From: Otatea glauca
Lineage: Eukaryota; Streptophyta; Magnoliopsida; Poales; Poaceae
Assembly: GCA_036346275.1 (NCBI GenBank)
Contig: CM070726.1
Span: 30,787,410 to 30,851,409, forward strand
Reading direction: 5' to 3'
DNA: 64,000 bases
Below are positions 24,620 to 36,989 of this stretch, piece after piece (positions within the stretch are counted from its first letter, which is position 1; every line of letters begins with the position of its first letter). The translations under genes and the position numbers were made by a program. A model generated the notes under the pieces. It was not told where the DNA came from, searched no databases, and saw only the letters and a list, made by a program, of their open reading frames with translations.

Positions 24620-24662
24620 TCGTTAAAACTTAGTTTTTTCTCAAGCTATCTATCCCCCCATA

Positions 24663-27058
24663 TTAATCCATCATATTCTCCTCCATATCAGTACCATCGA
24701 CATCATCTTGCTCCTCCAACTACAAAGACAAGCACGAAACAATAGTAATGTTTTTGATAAGACAAATAGAAGCACATTAAACTGAATTTTACTTGATTTG
24801 CACAATATGGTTTGTAAGTTAGATAAAAAAAGGCAAACCGTTGCTATCGAGCTTACAAAATATCGCTCAAGGCTATCCACATCCAACTCAGTCATGATAG
24901 ATGCAATGGTACCACCTAAATGATTAGTACAAACTGATTAGACTTAAATATTTTCACATTATGAACAAACTATTGAAACAAACTAAAAAGTTACCTTTTG
25001 ATGCTGCAGTCCAATCTTTAATACAAATTAAAGCTTGCACAATCTCAGGATCTAGATGGCTGCGAAATGGGTCAACAAACCGTCCACCAGCATTGAATGC
25101 CTACTCCGAAGCAACCGTTGATACTTGAATAGATAACACATCACGAGCAAGCTGGGATAGAATAGGGAGCTCAACTTGCTTGACCTTCCACTATGACAAG
25201 ATATCGAAATGCTTGTCTTTTATAAATGCTAAAGGTTGCTCCAAGTACACTTCCAACTCATTTTTACTAACATGATCTGTTTCACTAATGCTATGCAAGA
25301 ACCTATCAAACTCATCATCCTCATCAACACTATCAAGTTGAGAATCCACTTGGTGCACATTTGTAGCGCTAGATACTGTCTTCTTCGAAGCAGATACATA
25401 AGCTTGGAACAACTCATAAACAACTTTAGTAAACTTATCATTTTCTTGCATAGAAGTAATGGGGTAAATCTTCGGTGCATAATATTCTATCACATTTCTC
25501 TTGTATCTAGGATCAAAGAAGCATGCTACAGCAAGTGCCATGTTGGATTTTTCCCAACACTTGTCATATTTAATTTTCATTGAATGTGCCATAGCTTTAA
25601 TTACTGGGTCAGAGTTGTCACACTATTCTGCAATTGTAATCTTAATTTGACAAAACTTTCTGAAAAATAGATTTATAGTTGGATATTTAGTGCTAGAGAA
25701 TAGCTCAATAGCATCATAAAATAGCTTCATGCAGATATCGATGTTGCCATAGCCCAATTATTGGAAGTTGGAGCACATTGCTTATATTTGCTTGAATTCC
25801 GAAGAAAGAGCCTACCAAAAGCAACTTTATAGTAAATTGCACTTTTCAACATAAGATATGTGGAGTTCCACCTTGTAGGAACATCCAATGAGAGACCCTT
25901 GGTCACATCCAAGTCACACTCTGAAGCACACTTCTTAAACTCTTCATATTGCAGTGGAGAGCTCTTCACAATTGCGACTGTATTTCTAATATTTGCAATG
26001 GCTGGTGCAATTGTCTTTAAACCATCTTGGGCAACGAGGTTCAAAATATGATTCAAACATCTCACATGGAAAAAGATGCCATCACAAATTAATGGAGATA
26101 TCTTATTGAGTTTGCTCACTATCCCCTGAACACATTTATCATTTGCTGAAGCATTGTCCAAAGTAAGTGCAAGCAATCTCCTATCAAGATTCCAATCTAC
26201 TACACTATCATAAAACGATAAGCACAATTTTTTTCCCGAATGATGCCCTTCTACATGCATGAACTTGATAATCCTTTTTTGCATGCACCAACCGTCATCT
26301 ATCCAATGTACTGTGATGCACATGTAGCCTTTGTTTTGATTAGATGTCCATATATCCATAGTTGCACTAAAGCGGCATTCAATTGTTTTAAAGTACTCAT
26401 ACAATTTTTTCTTTTCCTCCACAAACATATTCAATATATCTTTTTTCACAGTAATACGACTTTTAATTGGAAAAGATGGATGCAAACTCTTGATAAAGTC
26501 CACAAAGTACTCATGCTCAACAATATTAAATGGATATTCATGCATGATAATTGCGAGATAAATTTTTTTCAAACTGACAGCCTCATCATACATATAAGTC
26601 TCAATAGATGCAATAGATTCGTCGCCCTCACTTTTCTTCAGATTGATTGTTTGCTGCCCAGTCAAGATAAAATGCTTGTGTTTCAAGTGACTTTTGAAAC
26701 CCGATGTTCCTCTACTGCTCTCGCATCGACCTTTGTAACAACATCCGGTCTTATTGCACCTAGCCCATAGCTGTACAACATTGTTGCCCTTTTCATCTTT
26801 TGCATTAACGTCATACTTGGTGAAGTGCATCCAAACATCAGAGGTGGCTTTCTTAGCTTTCTTTTCAGGTGGTGGCTTACCCTCAGTTTCATCGATCAAA
26901 TCCACACTTGGAGTTGGAGTAGCAGCTGCAACAATATTTGGAGTTGGAGTAGCACTAGGGGGCTCCAGCAGCAGCAATGACTGAGCCAAAGCAGGTGATA
27001 TCGCGCTTGCACTTGCACTTGCACTGCTGCTCCTACTTGCAGCATTGTCTATGGCTAT
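24663..27058 (-). pseudogene. Ac-like hAT transposase (BED finger), broken
   Basis: Three exons are visible on the minus strand: 27058-24995, 24915-24857 and 24719-24663, joined by good splice sites (AAAAG/GTAAC; TTTAG/GTGGT; TTTT/GTAAGC; TTGTAG/TTGG) and ending EENMMD-stop. Exon 1 encodes a BED-type zinc finger (WARCNKTGCCYKGRC ... FKSHLKHKH), the hAT catalytic region, then a dimerisation region (FVDPFRSHLDPEIVQALIC). About 725 residues are implied, normal for Ac-like transposases. Breaks: a frameshift between 25727 and 25592, and two TAG stops near 25190 and 25108. The putative start reads ATA rather than ATG at 27058. The transposase would act in the nucleus on the AAACGG motifs and TIRs. 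Confidence 0.88.
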
Positions 27059-27482
27059 CTGTTATAGACAAATGGATTACAAAAAAGCTTGGAATATTAC
27101 ATAATATGCAATGCACAAAAGTGTCAACTGAGTGATCATCTTGAAAGTGCATCTAGGCCCCTTAAGAAGTTTTGGTGATAGATGGCAACACAATTGAAGA
27201 ACTAATATCTAAATGAGAATTTGTGCAGAAGTTGAAGCAATATCATCCTAGAAAAGGCAAATTAAAGATCACAGAAGAGTCTAAAATTTGTGAAGACGGC
27301 ATCAAGTCTCGTTGTAAAGTTTTCTATTTTATTTGAGTCTAAGGCTATCCGTACTATTAAGAGGGATACAATGAGAAATCACTTTTAGGATATACGTGTG
27401 CTCAAGGATAAAAATTGCATTGCATAAATACTCCAAAACACTTCTTTTGGTCAAAATGCACACATCTGGCTGAATGGGCCAA

Positions 27483-27745
27483 CCCGGAGTATCCGGACTC
27501 TCCGGGTTGGGACTCTCGGTTGCAGTCCTGGATAGTCCGGAGTATCCGGACTTTTATCCGGACTCTCCGGGTTGGGACTCTCGGTTGCAGCCCTGGATAG
27601 TCCGGAGTATCCGGATATTTAGTGCGGACACTCCGGGTTAATTAGTCTGGAGTCTCCGGGTTTTTATCCGGAGTCTCCGGGTTAGCCGTCTCGGTTTGTT
27701 CTAATTCTTCCCGATCCGGAGTCTCCGGGTTGTAAGTCTGGAGTC
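27483..27745. promoter_or_regulatory. CCGG-rich array upstream of the LTR TATA box
   Basis: Sixteen CCGG tetranucleotides in about 265 bases, arranged as repeats of CCGGAGTATCCGG and the near-palindrome CCGGAGTCTCCGG separated by short spacers. It ends about 50 bases before TATATAA (27793), the place of an LTR enhancer. The same motif recurs in the other LTR and twice inside the element (34378-34440, 34820-34905). A role in transcription or as a dense methylation target is inference. Confidence 0.75.
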
Positions 27746-27792
27746 TCCGGGTTGAGCGCAGCTCACCCCCAACGGCTGGATTTTGGAGCACC

Positions 27793-27799
27793 TATATAA
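27793..27799 (+). promoter_or_regulatory. LTR TATA box
   Basis: TATATAA in the context CACCTATATAAGCC, conserved at 37674-37680 in the other LTR. A transcript start about 30 bases downstream would define the U3/R border. Confidence 0.75.
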
Positions 27800-28626
27800 G
27801 CCTTCACTCTCCACCTAACTTGGTAGCTCCATTATTTGACTTGCTCATTCAAAAACACTCATTCTCTCTCTTGAGCTAAAATCCCCTTTCTTCACTTGAA
27901 GCTTTTGATAGATTTGATTCTTTTGGGAGAAAGAAGTGGATTTGAGTAACTAGTTCTTGCATCTTTCATACTTGAGCACAAGTTTCATCCTCCAAGTCGA
28001 TTTCGCGAAGTATTTGTTACTCTTGGAGTTTGAAGGGCTCCTAGATGGCAAGGAGTCACCGGGAGCTTCCAAATCTTGGTGTGGTAAGCCCCGGAAGTTT
28101 GTGAAGGCAAGTCTCACCTCCGAAAGGAAAGAGGCAAGAAGTGAAGATCGGCGAGTGCTTTGTGCAACACTGGGAGGAAAGTGGTCAAGAGGGACCCGGG
28201 CTTTGTGCCTCCTCAACGGAGATGTAGGATTCCCTTCAAGAATCCGAACTTCGGGTAAATATCTTTGTCTTCGTGTTCTTGGTTGTGTTCTTGCTTGAGT
28301 TTGTTGTGATAAACCTTTGGAAGACCCGATCTACTCTCTTGTTGTTTGTGGCTCCAGATCTACTATACCCTCAGGTACCTAACATCTTTAAGAACTTTTG
28401 TATTCAAGTAGATTGTCGAAACATTGCAGAGATTTAAAATCCCTCTTCGAGATCCTCAATCTGGAGTATCCGGACTCCTGAACTCGGACAGTCCGGATAA
28501 TCCGGAGTATCCGGGTTATATACCCCAGACATTTCGGGTTGAGACCCTCGGGAGTTTTTATTTAACTGCAAAAATTTTATCCACCTATTCACCCCCCCTC
28601 TAGGCTACATCTCAGGTCCTTTCAAT

Positions 28627-28638
28627 TGGTATCAGAGC
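28627..28638 (+). promoter_or_regulatory. Primer-binding site (initiator tRNA-Met type)
   Basis: TGGTATCAGAGC, two bases after the 5' LTR. This is the standard plant Copia complement to the 3' end of initiator methionine tRNA and would prime minus-strand cDNA synthesis. Confidence 0.93.
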
Positions 28639-28679
28639 CTAGTTCTCCGTAATTTGGCTTAACTGCTTGGAGAATCAAG

Positions 28680-30911
28680 ATGTCGCTAATAGAGAAGAGT
28701 GACGAAATCCGTGACCAAGAAAAGGCCACGGGTTCCGGCAAAGGGGTTGAAATTCCATATGATTATCCTTCTCTTGGAGTCTCAAACTCTTCATCTTATG
28801 TTTCCGTGTCATCCGGTAGAGCATCTCATTTTGATGGTACTCGCTATGCCGCCTGGAAACATAAAATGAAGATGTACTTGAGATCACTTCACCCGTGTAT
28901 TTGGGAGATAGTAGAAACATGTTTTAAAGCCATGGATCCAAGCAAGCTCACTCCCGAAGAGAAGAAAGCTCAACATTTCAATGATTTGGCCATCAATGCC
29001 TTGTTCAATGCCTTAAGTGATTCCGAGTTTAACCGAGTCGATGGACTTGAAGATGCCAAAGCAATTTGGGAAAGACTCATGATCACTCATGAAGGGATAT
29101 CAAGCGTCCGTGAGTCCAAGATTGAGCTCATTATTGGTGAGCTAAGCAGATTCACTCTAGAAGAAGGAGAGTCTTATACAAGGATGTTCGACCGCTTGAT
29201 GGTATTGGTGAATCAAGCTAAGGGTCTTGGAAGTACCGAGCTCACTGACAAAGCGGTTGTTAAAATCATTCTTCGAGTAATCACTCCCACCAACCGTAAT
29301 TTGGTGCAACTCATCCGGGACCGACCAAACTTCGACACTCTCTCTCCCCGTGATGTTATTGGGAGGCTAATGATGGATGAGATGATGATCAAGGAAGCGG
29401 AGGTGGTAGAAGAGCTCAAGTCTGGAAAGAATAAAGGCATCGCCTTGAAAGCCGTAAGGATTGCACCGGAAGTCGAGGAAAGTACAAGCGAAGATGAGGA
29501 GAGTGGCCCCTTGACCAATGATGACATGGCCTTGCTCGTAAGAAGATTCAATAAATTTCTCAAGAAAAAGGGCTTTAAACCGGGGAGTTACTCCAAAAAT
29601 CAATGGAACAAATCAAGAGGAAGACACTCAACAAGAAAGTGCTATGAATGTGGTGAAGCCGGTCATTTCATCGCCGAATGCCCCCAAAAAGAAAAGAAGG
29701 AAGACAAGCCATACAAGAAGGATAAATACCGGGGCAAGGACAAGGAAAGAAGCAAAAAGTTCAAACACTTCAAGCACAAGGAACAAGCTCACATAGGAGA
29801 AGAGTGGGATTCAAACTCCAACTCCGACTCAAGCTCCGATTTCGACGAAGAAGGAGGAGTTGCTTCCGTCGCCATCGCTATATCTCCCACCTCAACAACA
29901 AAGAAGGGCCTCTTCGACAACTTGAGCGATGACGATGAAGACGCTCCAATGTGCCTCATGGCCAAGGGGCGCAAGGTATTAATCAAAACAACATCTCCTT
30001 CAATTGTCAACTCATGCATAGATGATAGCAATGACACTAGTGACGATGAAAGTGCATTTAAGTCCATGGAAGATTTTGATGTTCAAAAATTATATTTACT
30101 TTTAAAAGATATTGAGAAGTTGGAGGAAACCATTGAGCAAAAAGAGGCCACTCTCGAAGCTCAAGAGGATTTGCTAATACTTGAAAAAGAGAAAAACCTT
30201 GAGCTAGAGAAGAGCCTTAGTAATGAAAGGAGAAAGTTTGAAGAGTTGGTCAAAAGTTCAAAGATGACTAAATCCGAGATTGCTAGTCTTGTGATCACCA
30301 ACGCTTCACTCGTAGAGGAACTTGCCAAAGCAAAGGATGCTTGCAAGACTCTTGAAGTGAAGCTTGTTGATCACTTGAATAGCAACTCTAACTCCTTGAT
30401 GGGTGACTCCAATTTCTCATATCCTTCTACTAGCAATGGATGTGCTAGATGCTATAATATTAATGTTGATACTTGTGCCACTAACCTTGAGACCTTGCAA
30501 GTGTTGGCTCATGAAAATGAGAAGCTCAAGGAAATGCTTGAAGATGGACTTCAAAAGTCCTATAAGGCTAGCAAAGGATTAGAGGAGTTTCTTGGTAAGC
30601 GTCAAGGTAACCCTATGAAGCATGGGCTTGGGTATACACCACCCAAGGGCAAAAAGAATCACATCGTAATTGCCCCATTGAATGAGCCAATTCACTTTGT
30701 CAAAAGCAAAACAAATTCTAATCATAAGGATCATGCTACTTTCTTTGCATCTTATGTGCTTAAAAGAACTAATCTTGGTCATGTAGTTGCTCATCATATT
30801 GGGCGTAAACCCAACTATGCCTCTCATGTGCGATCTATTGGGGTTCCAAAGTCTCTTGTCACTAACGTGCGCGGACCTAAACAAGTTTGGGTACCAAAAG
30901 GAAAAATCTAA
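28680..30911 (+). CDS. gag: Copia Gag, long open frame
   Basis: A 743-codon uninterrupted frame starts at the first ATG after the primer-binding site. Residues about 45-200 contain the Gag domain (HFDGTRYAAWKHKMKMYLRS near the start, typical of Copia Gag). A CCHC knuckle, CYECGEAGHFIAECP, begins at residue 321 and is followed by a Lys-rich stretch. The remainder (about 380-680) is acidic and coiled-coil-like, much longer than in most Copia Gags. In related elements the protein forms particles that package element RNA in the cytoplasm. The frame stops just before the protease motif, which sits in another frame. This is the only large intact ORF of the element. Confidence 0.9.
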   Translation: MSLIEKSDEIRDQEKATGSGKGVEIPYDYPSLGVSNSSSYVSVSSGRASHFDGTRYAAWKHKMKMYLRSLHPCIWEIVETCFKAMDPSKLTPEEKKAQHFNDLAINALFNALSDSEFNRVDGLEDAKAIWERLMITHEGISSVRESKIELIIGELSRFTLEEGESYTRMFDRLMVLVNQAKGLGSTELTDKAVVKIILRVITPTNRNLVQLIRDRPNFDTLSPRDVIGRLMMDEMMIKEAEVVEELKSGKNKGIALKAVRIAPEVEESTSEDEESGPLTNDDMALLVRRFNKFLKKKGFKPGSYSKNQWNKSRGRHSTRKCYECGEAGHFIAECPQKEKKEDKPYKKDKYRGKDKERSKKFKHFKHKEQAHIGEEWDSNSNSDSSSDFDEEGGVASVAIAISPTSTTKKGLFDNLSDDDEDAPMCLMAKGRKVLIKTTSPSIVNSCIDDSNDTSDDESAFKSMEDFDVQKLYLLLKDIEKLEETIEQKEATLEAQEDLLILEKEKNLELEKSLSNERRKFEELVKSSKMTKSEIASLVITNASLVEELAKAKDACKTLEVKLVDHLNSNSNSLMGDSNFSYPSTSNGCARCYNINVDTCATNLETLQVLAHENEKLKEMLEDGLQKSYKASKGLEEFLGKRQGNPMKHGLGYTPPKGKKNHIVIAPLNEPIHFVKSKTNSNHKDHATFFASYVLKRTNLGHVVAHHIGRKPNYASHVRSIGVPKSLVTNVRGPKQVWVPKGKI

Positions 30912-32400
30912 ATTTGTTTTTGTAGGCCTATGTCTCCGTGGATCAAGTTGATATTGATAGCGGATGCACGCACCACATGACCGGGAGAAGGCTATGTTCG
31001 CACACTTGGATACAAATGGATCAAATAGTGAAAGCATCATTTTTGGAGATAATGGTAAAGGCGAAGTGGTAGGTTTGGGTAAGATCTACATCACAAATGA
31101 CTTCCATTTAAACAATGTTTTGCTTGTTGAATCATTGAGCTACAGTTTGTTGTCCGTTGCTCAATTATGTGAAGCGGGCTACAATTGTGTGTTTAGTGAT
31201 AAGGGTGTGGATGTCATTAAGAGGATTGATGGTTCAATAGCCGTTAAGGGTCGTTTAAAGGGAAATCTCTATCTTGTAGATTTCACTATGGATAGAATTA
31301 ATCTTGAAACGTGCTTAATGGCTAAATCGAGCATGGGTTGGCTATGGCACCACCGACTTGCTCATGTTGGTACGAAGAACCTTCACAAACTCATGAAAGG
31401 CAATCACATCTTTGGATTAATAAATGTTGTTTTTGAGAAAGATAGGGTATGTAGTGCATGTCAAGCCGGAAAGCAAGTTGGGGCTTCCCATCCCGCCAAG
31501 AATGTGATGACTACCTCAAGATCTCTAGAGATGCTCCACATGGATCTGTTCGATCCAATAGCATACATAAGCATTGGAGGAAATAAGTATGGTTTAGTTA
31601 TTGTTGATGACTTTTCTCGTTTTACTTGGGTGTTTTTCTTGCATGACAAAAGTGAAGTCCAAGGAACCTTAAAGAAATTTATGAGAAGGGCACAAAATGA
31701 ATTCGAAGTAAAGATCAAGAAAATCCGAAGTGATAACGGTACATAATTCAAGAACACAGGCGTGGAGGACTATCTCGATGATGAGGGTATTAAACATGAG
31801 TTCTCGGCCCCCTATTCCCCTCAACAAAATGGGGTGGCTGAGAGGAAGAATCGAACTCTCATCGAGATGGCACGCACAATGCTTGATGAGTACAAGGTCT
31901 CCGACATCTTCTGGGCGGAGGCTATCAACATTGCGTGCCATAGTACCAATCGTCTATACCTTCACAAGATCTTGAAGAAAACGGCATACAAGCTTCTTAC
32001 CGGAAAGAAGCCAAATGTTTCCTACTTCCGTGTCTTTGGAAGCAAATGCTATATCCTTAACAAGAAAGCTAAGTCTTCCAAATTTGCTCCTAAAGTTGAT
32101 GAAGGTTTCTTACTTGGTTATGGATCAAATGCTTATGCATAGCGAGTTTTCAACAACAACTCCGGGGTAGTTGAAATCTCGCGTGATGTAACTTTTGATG
32201 AAACTAACGGTTCTCAAGTAGAACAAGTTGATAGTACTATGTTTGACAGGGAAGAACCTCCGTGTGAAGCAATAAAGAAACTGGCCATTGGAGAAGTGAG
32301 ACCTCTTGAGCAAGAAGAAACTCCGAGCATTTCAACTCAAGATATCCAAGATGAGACACAAAATATTCAGGCTAGTTAAAAGAGTTCGGTTGCTCCCTCA
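30912..32400 (+). pseudogene. pol: Copia protease and integrase, interrupted
   Basis: The protease active-site block DSGCTHHMTG lies at 30956-30985 in a frame different from both gag and the following ORF, so at least two frameshifts flank it. The integrase frame (30964-31746) shows the zinc-binding HRLAH ... CSAC, then the catalytic region with DD, SRFTW and SDNGT. A TAA at 31744-31746 interrupts it. It resumes with the YSPQQNGVAERKNRTLIEMA block carrying the catalytic Glu, and stops again at 32140-32142. In an active element this part processes the polyprotein and inserts cDNA. This copy cannot make it. Confidence 0.9.
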
Positions 32401-34131
32401 TCCTCAATGCAAGCCCATGATGGCTCGAACATGACTAAAGGAAATGAAGATCCCATCCAAGCAACCAATGCAACTACTCCTCATCCAAGAGTTCATCAAA
32501 GCATCCAACGAGATCATCCAGTCGACAACATACTTGGAGATATTAACAAGGGAGTATCCACTAGATCTCGTATTGCGAATTTTTGTGAATTTTACTCATT
32601 TGTTTCTTCTCTTGAGCCTCTAAAGGTAGACGAAGCATTACAAGATCCGGATTGGGTAATGGCCATGCTAGAGGAGCTAAACAACTTCAATGTAATCAAG
32701 TATGGAAGCTTGTTGAAAGACCAAAACAAAATGTGATTGGCACCAAGTGGGTTTTTAGGAATAAACAAGATGAGCATGGAATGGTGACTAGGAATAAAGC
32801 CCGGTTGGTCGCTCAAGGCTTCACGCAAATCGAAGGTTTGGACTTCGATGAAACATATGCTCTAGTAGCTAGGCTTGAATCTATTAGAATATTACTTGCC
32901 TTTGCTACTCACCATGATTTCAAGTTATATCAAATGGACGTGAAAAGTGCCTTTCTAAATGGCCCAATCTCCGAGATGGTGTATGTCGAGCAACCACCTG
33001 GATTCGAAGACCCTAAATATCCTGACCATATCTATTTCCTGCACAAAGCACTCTATGGACTAAAACAAGCACCAAGAGCATGGTTTGAATGTCTTCGAGA
33101 TTTTCTCCTCGAACAAGGTTTTGTAGTCGGAAAGGCCGACCCCACTCTCTTTACTAAGCATATTGATAATGATCTATTTGTTTGTCAAATTTATGTTGAT
33201 GACATTATTTTCGGATCTACTAACGAACAACTATGTAAGGAGTTTAGCAGAATCATGACTAAAAGATTCGAGATGTCCATGATGGGTGAATTGAAGTTCT
33301 TCCTCGGGTTTCAAGTCAAACAACTCAAGGAAGGAACCTTCATATGCCAAACAAAGTACATCAAGGACATGCTGAAAAAGTTCGGTATGGAAAACGCCAA
33401 ACCAATCAAGACTCCTATGCAAGCCAATGGACATCTAGACCTCGACAAAGAAGGTAAACCGGTCATCCAAAAGGTATATCGATCGATGATCGGCTCTCTT
33501 CTTTACCTTTGTGCATCTAGGCCCGATATCATGCTTAGTGTATGTATGTGTGCACGCTGCCGCTCCAAAAGAATGCCACATGGTGGCCGTAAAGAGAATC
33601 TTGAGATATTTAGTGCACACTCCTCATTTTGGGCTTTGGTATCCAAAAGGATCATCCTTGAATTAGTAGGCTATTCCGATGCAGATTATGCCGTTGTAAA
33701 GTGGATAGAAAGAGCACCTCGAACATGTCAATTTTAGGAAGATCTCTTGTCTCCTGGTCCTCTAAGAAAAAATTTCAGAGTTCTATCCACACCAAGCCGA
33801 GTATATAGCGGCCGGGAGTTGTTGTGCTCAATTGCTTTGGATGAGACAAACCCTGAATGATTATGGCCTTACCTATAATCATGTACCACTCTTGTGTGAT
33901 AATGAGAGCGCCATAAAAATAGCAAACAATCTCGTTCAACACTCTCGTACAAAGCATATCGATATTCGCCACCACTTCTTGAGAGACCATTCTACCAAAG
34001 GTGACATTGATATTCAACATGTGAGCACAAATGATCAATTAGCCGATATTTTCACCAAACCTCTTGATAAGAAAAGATTTTGTGATATGAGGAGTGGGTT
34101 AAATATTCTAGACTCTCGTAATCTGGCTTGA
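32401..34131 (+). pseudogene. pol: Copia reverse transcriptase and RNase H, interrupted
   Basis: The RT frame 32652-33737 carries KARLVAQGFTQIEGLDFDET, QMDVKSAFLNGPISE, LYGLKQAPRAWFE and the catalytic YVDDIIFGST. Upstream, DPDWVMAMLEELNNF is in another frame, a shift near 32690. RNase H starts with VGYSDADYA, loses frame near 33700, and ends in a further open stretch (33832-34131) with LLCDNESAIKIANN, HIDIRHHF and the LADIFTKPLDKKRF block. A +/-1 shift and a stop at 33735 separate the two. Order and spacing are normal for Copia. Confidence 0.9.
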
Positions 34132-34377
34132 AATATGCAAAATTGATTGTTGTTTGCCAAATATTTTCTGATAAACCTATTTGATCTCTTTCTTTGACCT
34201 TTTCTATGTTGCTTGAAATCTTTGATCTGTGGATTTGGCCTATGCTATGTGACTATAGCTTGATTGCTTGATTGTTCGCTAGTCACTTAGTGTGTAAGGC
34301 CCCAAGATCTTTTCTTCTCTTGTCTTAAGCCATCTAAAGTTCATTCCTTGTAAATCTAGTGTTGTCTCCCGAGGGCC

Positions 34378-34440
34378 TCAATCCGGACACTCCGGGATTT
34401 TCATCCGGACTATCCGGATTATCCGGAGTATCCGGGTTGA
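34378..34440. repeat. Internal CCGG motif cluster 1
   Basis: Several TCCGGA-type motifs (for example ATCCGGAGTATCCGGG) lie in the non-coding gap between pol and the extra ORF, the same motif as in the LTR array. Confidence 0.75.
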
Positions 34441-34819
34441 GGCAGCTGTCTCCTATAACCTCCCTGCGGGAGTTCTTTCTTTCTCTCTCATCCTTTTCTT
34501 TTTCCCTCAAACTCATTCTCACCGTCGCCCTAGCCTTCACCTCTCACCTTTCCCTCCTTCTCTCGTGGATTCCCCACCTTCTGGAGGCCTCAGATTGTCA
34601 TTCCCCATCTCGGGAAACCTTTTGGACTGCTCTCCTCATTCGATTTCATGTTGCCCCGTAAGTTTTTCTCATCTATATCTCTCTTTCATCTTTTGGTCTT
34701 AAATTTGCCGTGAAATGGGTTGCCTAGGTAGAACCTTTTCACCCTAGATTAATCTCCTTGAATGAGTTCATTGTGAGTTAGATAGATTCGCAATTTTAGG
34801 TTTTTAGGGTTGATGCTGA

Positions 34820-34910
34820 ACAACCCGGAGTATCCGGGTGATATATCCGGAGTATTCGGATTGCCCGGACACTCCGAATAAAAATCACCGGAAACTCCGG
34901 GTTGTGCTGC
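34820..34910. repeat. Internal CCGG motif cluster 2, upstream of the extra ORF
   Basis: CCCGGAGTATCCGGG-like and related repeats end about 75 bases before the ATG at 34986. A weak TATA-like CTATCTATACTTTT lies between. The layout copies that of the LTR (array, then TATA), suggesting an internal promoter; this is inference. Confidence 0.6.
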
Positions 34911-34985
34911 TCGGCCCAAACACTTAAAATGCTATCTATACTTTTACACAATCTTCTTGTTCATACCTTTCTTTGGCTTCTTTAG

Positions 34986-36526
34986 ATGGCTTCTTCTCAA
35001 GATGGTTCTGGCGCCGGCAAGCGCCCATCTGGGGATGATATCCCTGACTCCTCGTCCCTAGCGGGCTTCACCGCCAAGAAGCAAAGACATTCAGTGAAGA
35101 AAGTCAGTGGAAGGGCTAGCGGATCAACTCATGCTCCTCAAATCCCAGCTCCTCAAACCAATCCTGACGAGCATCCCGCCGATACTCATGCAAGACTAAG
35201 AGAGCAGAAAAGAAAGCACCATCAAGCAGCTCGGGTGGTGATAGGTCCTTTAGTAAAAGGCCGACCTGTATGGAGCTATCCAGGTCAGATGAGTCGATCG
35301 CGCCCAATAGATTATAGAGTTGGGTCAGGAAAGGGCAAAGCAATTGTTGAGGACAGAAACAAGGATCCACTGGAGTTGCATCAAGATGAGTATGTGGACA
35401 AGTGATTTTGGAATAGATTTCATCGACTACTATGGATCAGCTTCTTTTCCTCTAGAGCACTCGTGATAAAGATGAAGACCATTGATTGGGCTTACATGGC
35501 GATCTTCAAAATCCAACCTTTAATGAGATCATTCAAATCAGAGCGCCATCGGTGAAGGACATAATGAGTTTTTGTTACTCTTGGAATGATGAAGTCATCA
35601 TGCAGTTTTACTCAACTCTGTACTTTGACAAGACAAAGGAAGCCATATGGTGGATGACAGATGGGGTGTGGTATGTAGCCACCAAGAGGACCTTTGCTCG
35701 AGTATTGCACCTGAGGACAGATGACGGAGACGCCAAGCTTCATGCCAAAAAGGCCATATCTCCTAGCCAGCTTGAGGACTTGTATGATCATTCTCAGCAC
35801 TTTGTGGTTGGAATCACTAAGGGTCTGAAAGAGGTACCAGCTGTTCTCCTCAGGATGCTCAGAGTATCTCTATGGCCCAAGGAAGGTGATGCTTCTTCTA
35901 TCAATTCTTATGGTTGCAACTTGCTATTTCACTTGGTGGAGCGCACTCATGGCTTTGATGTGATGGATTTCATTTGGGAGGCCATACGCCACAATGCGAT
36001 GAGCAATGTCAGCAGCTACGGGTATGCACCCTTTATTATGGCTCTAGTAGATCATGTCACTGGCCTTGATTTTGTGAAGGACGTGGAGCACCTCTCCTAC
36101 AAGGTTAGACCCCCCTCTGCTCCAGCAGCTCCGAGTGCCCTAGCTGGTAGGCGGACTGGTAGTCGACCTTCTCATGCCAGTTCTTCGGCTCCTACACCAG
36201 CTTCTACTTCAACTCCAGGGTCTCCTTCCACTAGCCGGAGCACTCTCAAGAGGATGCTCAAGTCTCTCTTCTGCCTTTGCCAAGACTTATCTACTCAGGT
36301 CAAAGAGACCCGGCACGAGCTTCGAGAGCATCGCCGAGACTTTCGGGCTTATCGCCACAAGACGGCGAGGAGATTCTGCCCGTGAGTCCGGGAGTCCTCC
36401 GTGGGCCTTCGCAGATTCACCACTCAATGACTTTTTGGCATTCATCCATCAGCAGCTCCAGGCAGTGGCAGTGGCAGCAGTGATGCTAGTGGAGAAGATG
36501 AGTATCAACCTTCGGACGACGAGTGA
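34986..36526 (+). pseudogene. Extra 3' ORF of the Copia element, function unknown
   Basis: Three frames together form one ORF: 34986-35405 (basic N terminus with SAKKQ/KKQRH and HARLREQKRKHHQAARVV), a middle block with DFGIDFIDYYGSASFPLEHS, and 35486-36385 (CYSWNDEVIMQFYSTLYFDK, AIWWMTDGVWYVATKRTFAR, CNLLFHLVERTHGFDVMDFI). It ends in an acidic tail with GEDEYQPSDDE and TGA at 36524-36526. Frameshifts occur near 35405, 35465 and 36380. ORFs at this place in SIRE-type Copia elements are often called envelope-like. I see no clear signal peptide or membrane anchor, so I leave the function open. Confidence 0.7.
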
Positions 36527-36989
36527 TTTCTCTTTTGAGCGCCTCCCTTTTTGGTGTCTTGATGCCAAAGGGGGAGTGTGTTTAGTTCCTTAGCTTCTTA
36601 GCGTCGCAGACCTTGCTTTTCTTTATCTAATTGCTATATGTGCTACTTTGGTTGCTTATGCTTGTTCCCTTTTGTGCTACTTTGGTCGCACTTTAACCGT
36701 TCTGTGAAACTTGGTTGTGGCATTCTGTTAAATTGCTTATGCATCTTTGTCAAAATTGTCATTATTAATAGTTGGATGATATCGTTTATATTATCTATTG
36801 CAAATTGATATAATCTTTCTGATTGTTGATCTCTTGATTGCAAGAATACAAGGGGAGCTCTTTTAAATTTTTTCTTTTGGGCATACATGTAGGGGGAGCC
36901 TCTCTATATGTTTTGCTCTCTAATTACAGTTTCACATCTTTGTTTATTCCTTTTAAAAGGCTTTCAAATTGTGTTGTCATCAATACAAC

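Larger units (their letters stand above)
27142..28624 (+). repeat. Copia 5' LTR
   Basis: TG...CA ends. It contains a CCGG-rich array at 27483-27745, a TATATAA box at 27793-27799, and a second, smaller CCGG cluster at 28458-28520. The sequence between 27830 and 28440 would be the R/U5 part. Confidence 0.95.

Noticed and set aside
27483..27745. CCGG repeat array as a CRISPR-like array
   Set aside because: Repeats are short and irregular, without unique spacers of constant length, inside an LTR of a plant nuclear element.
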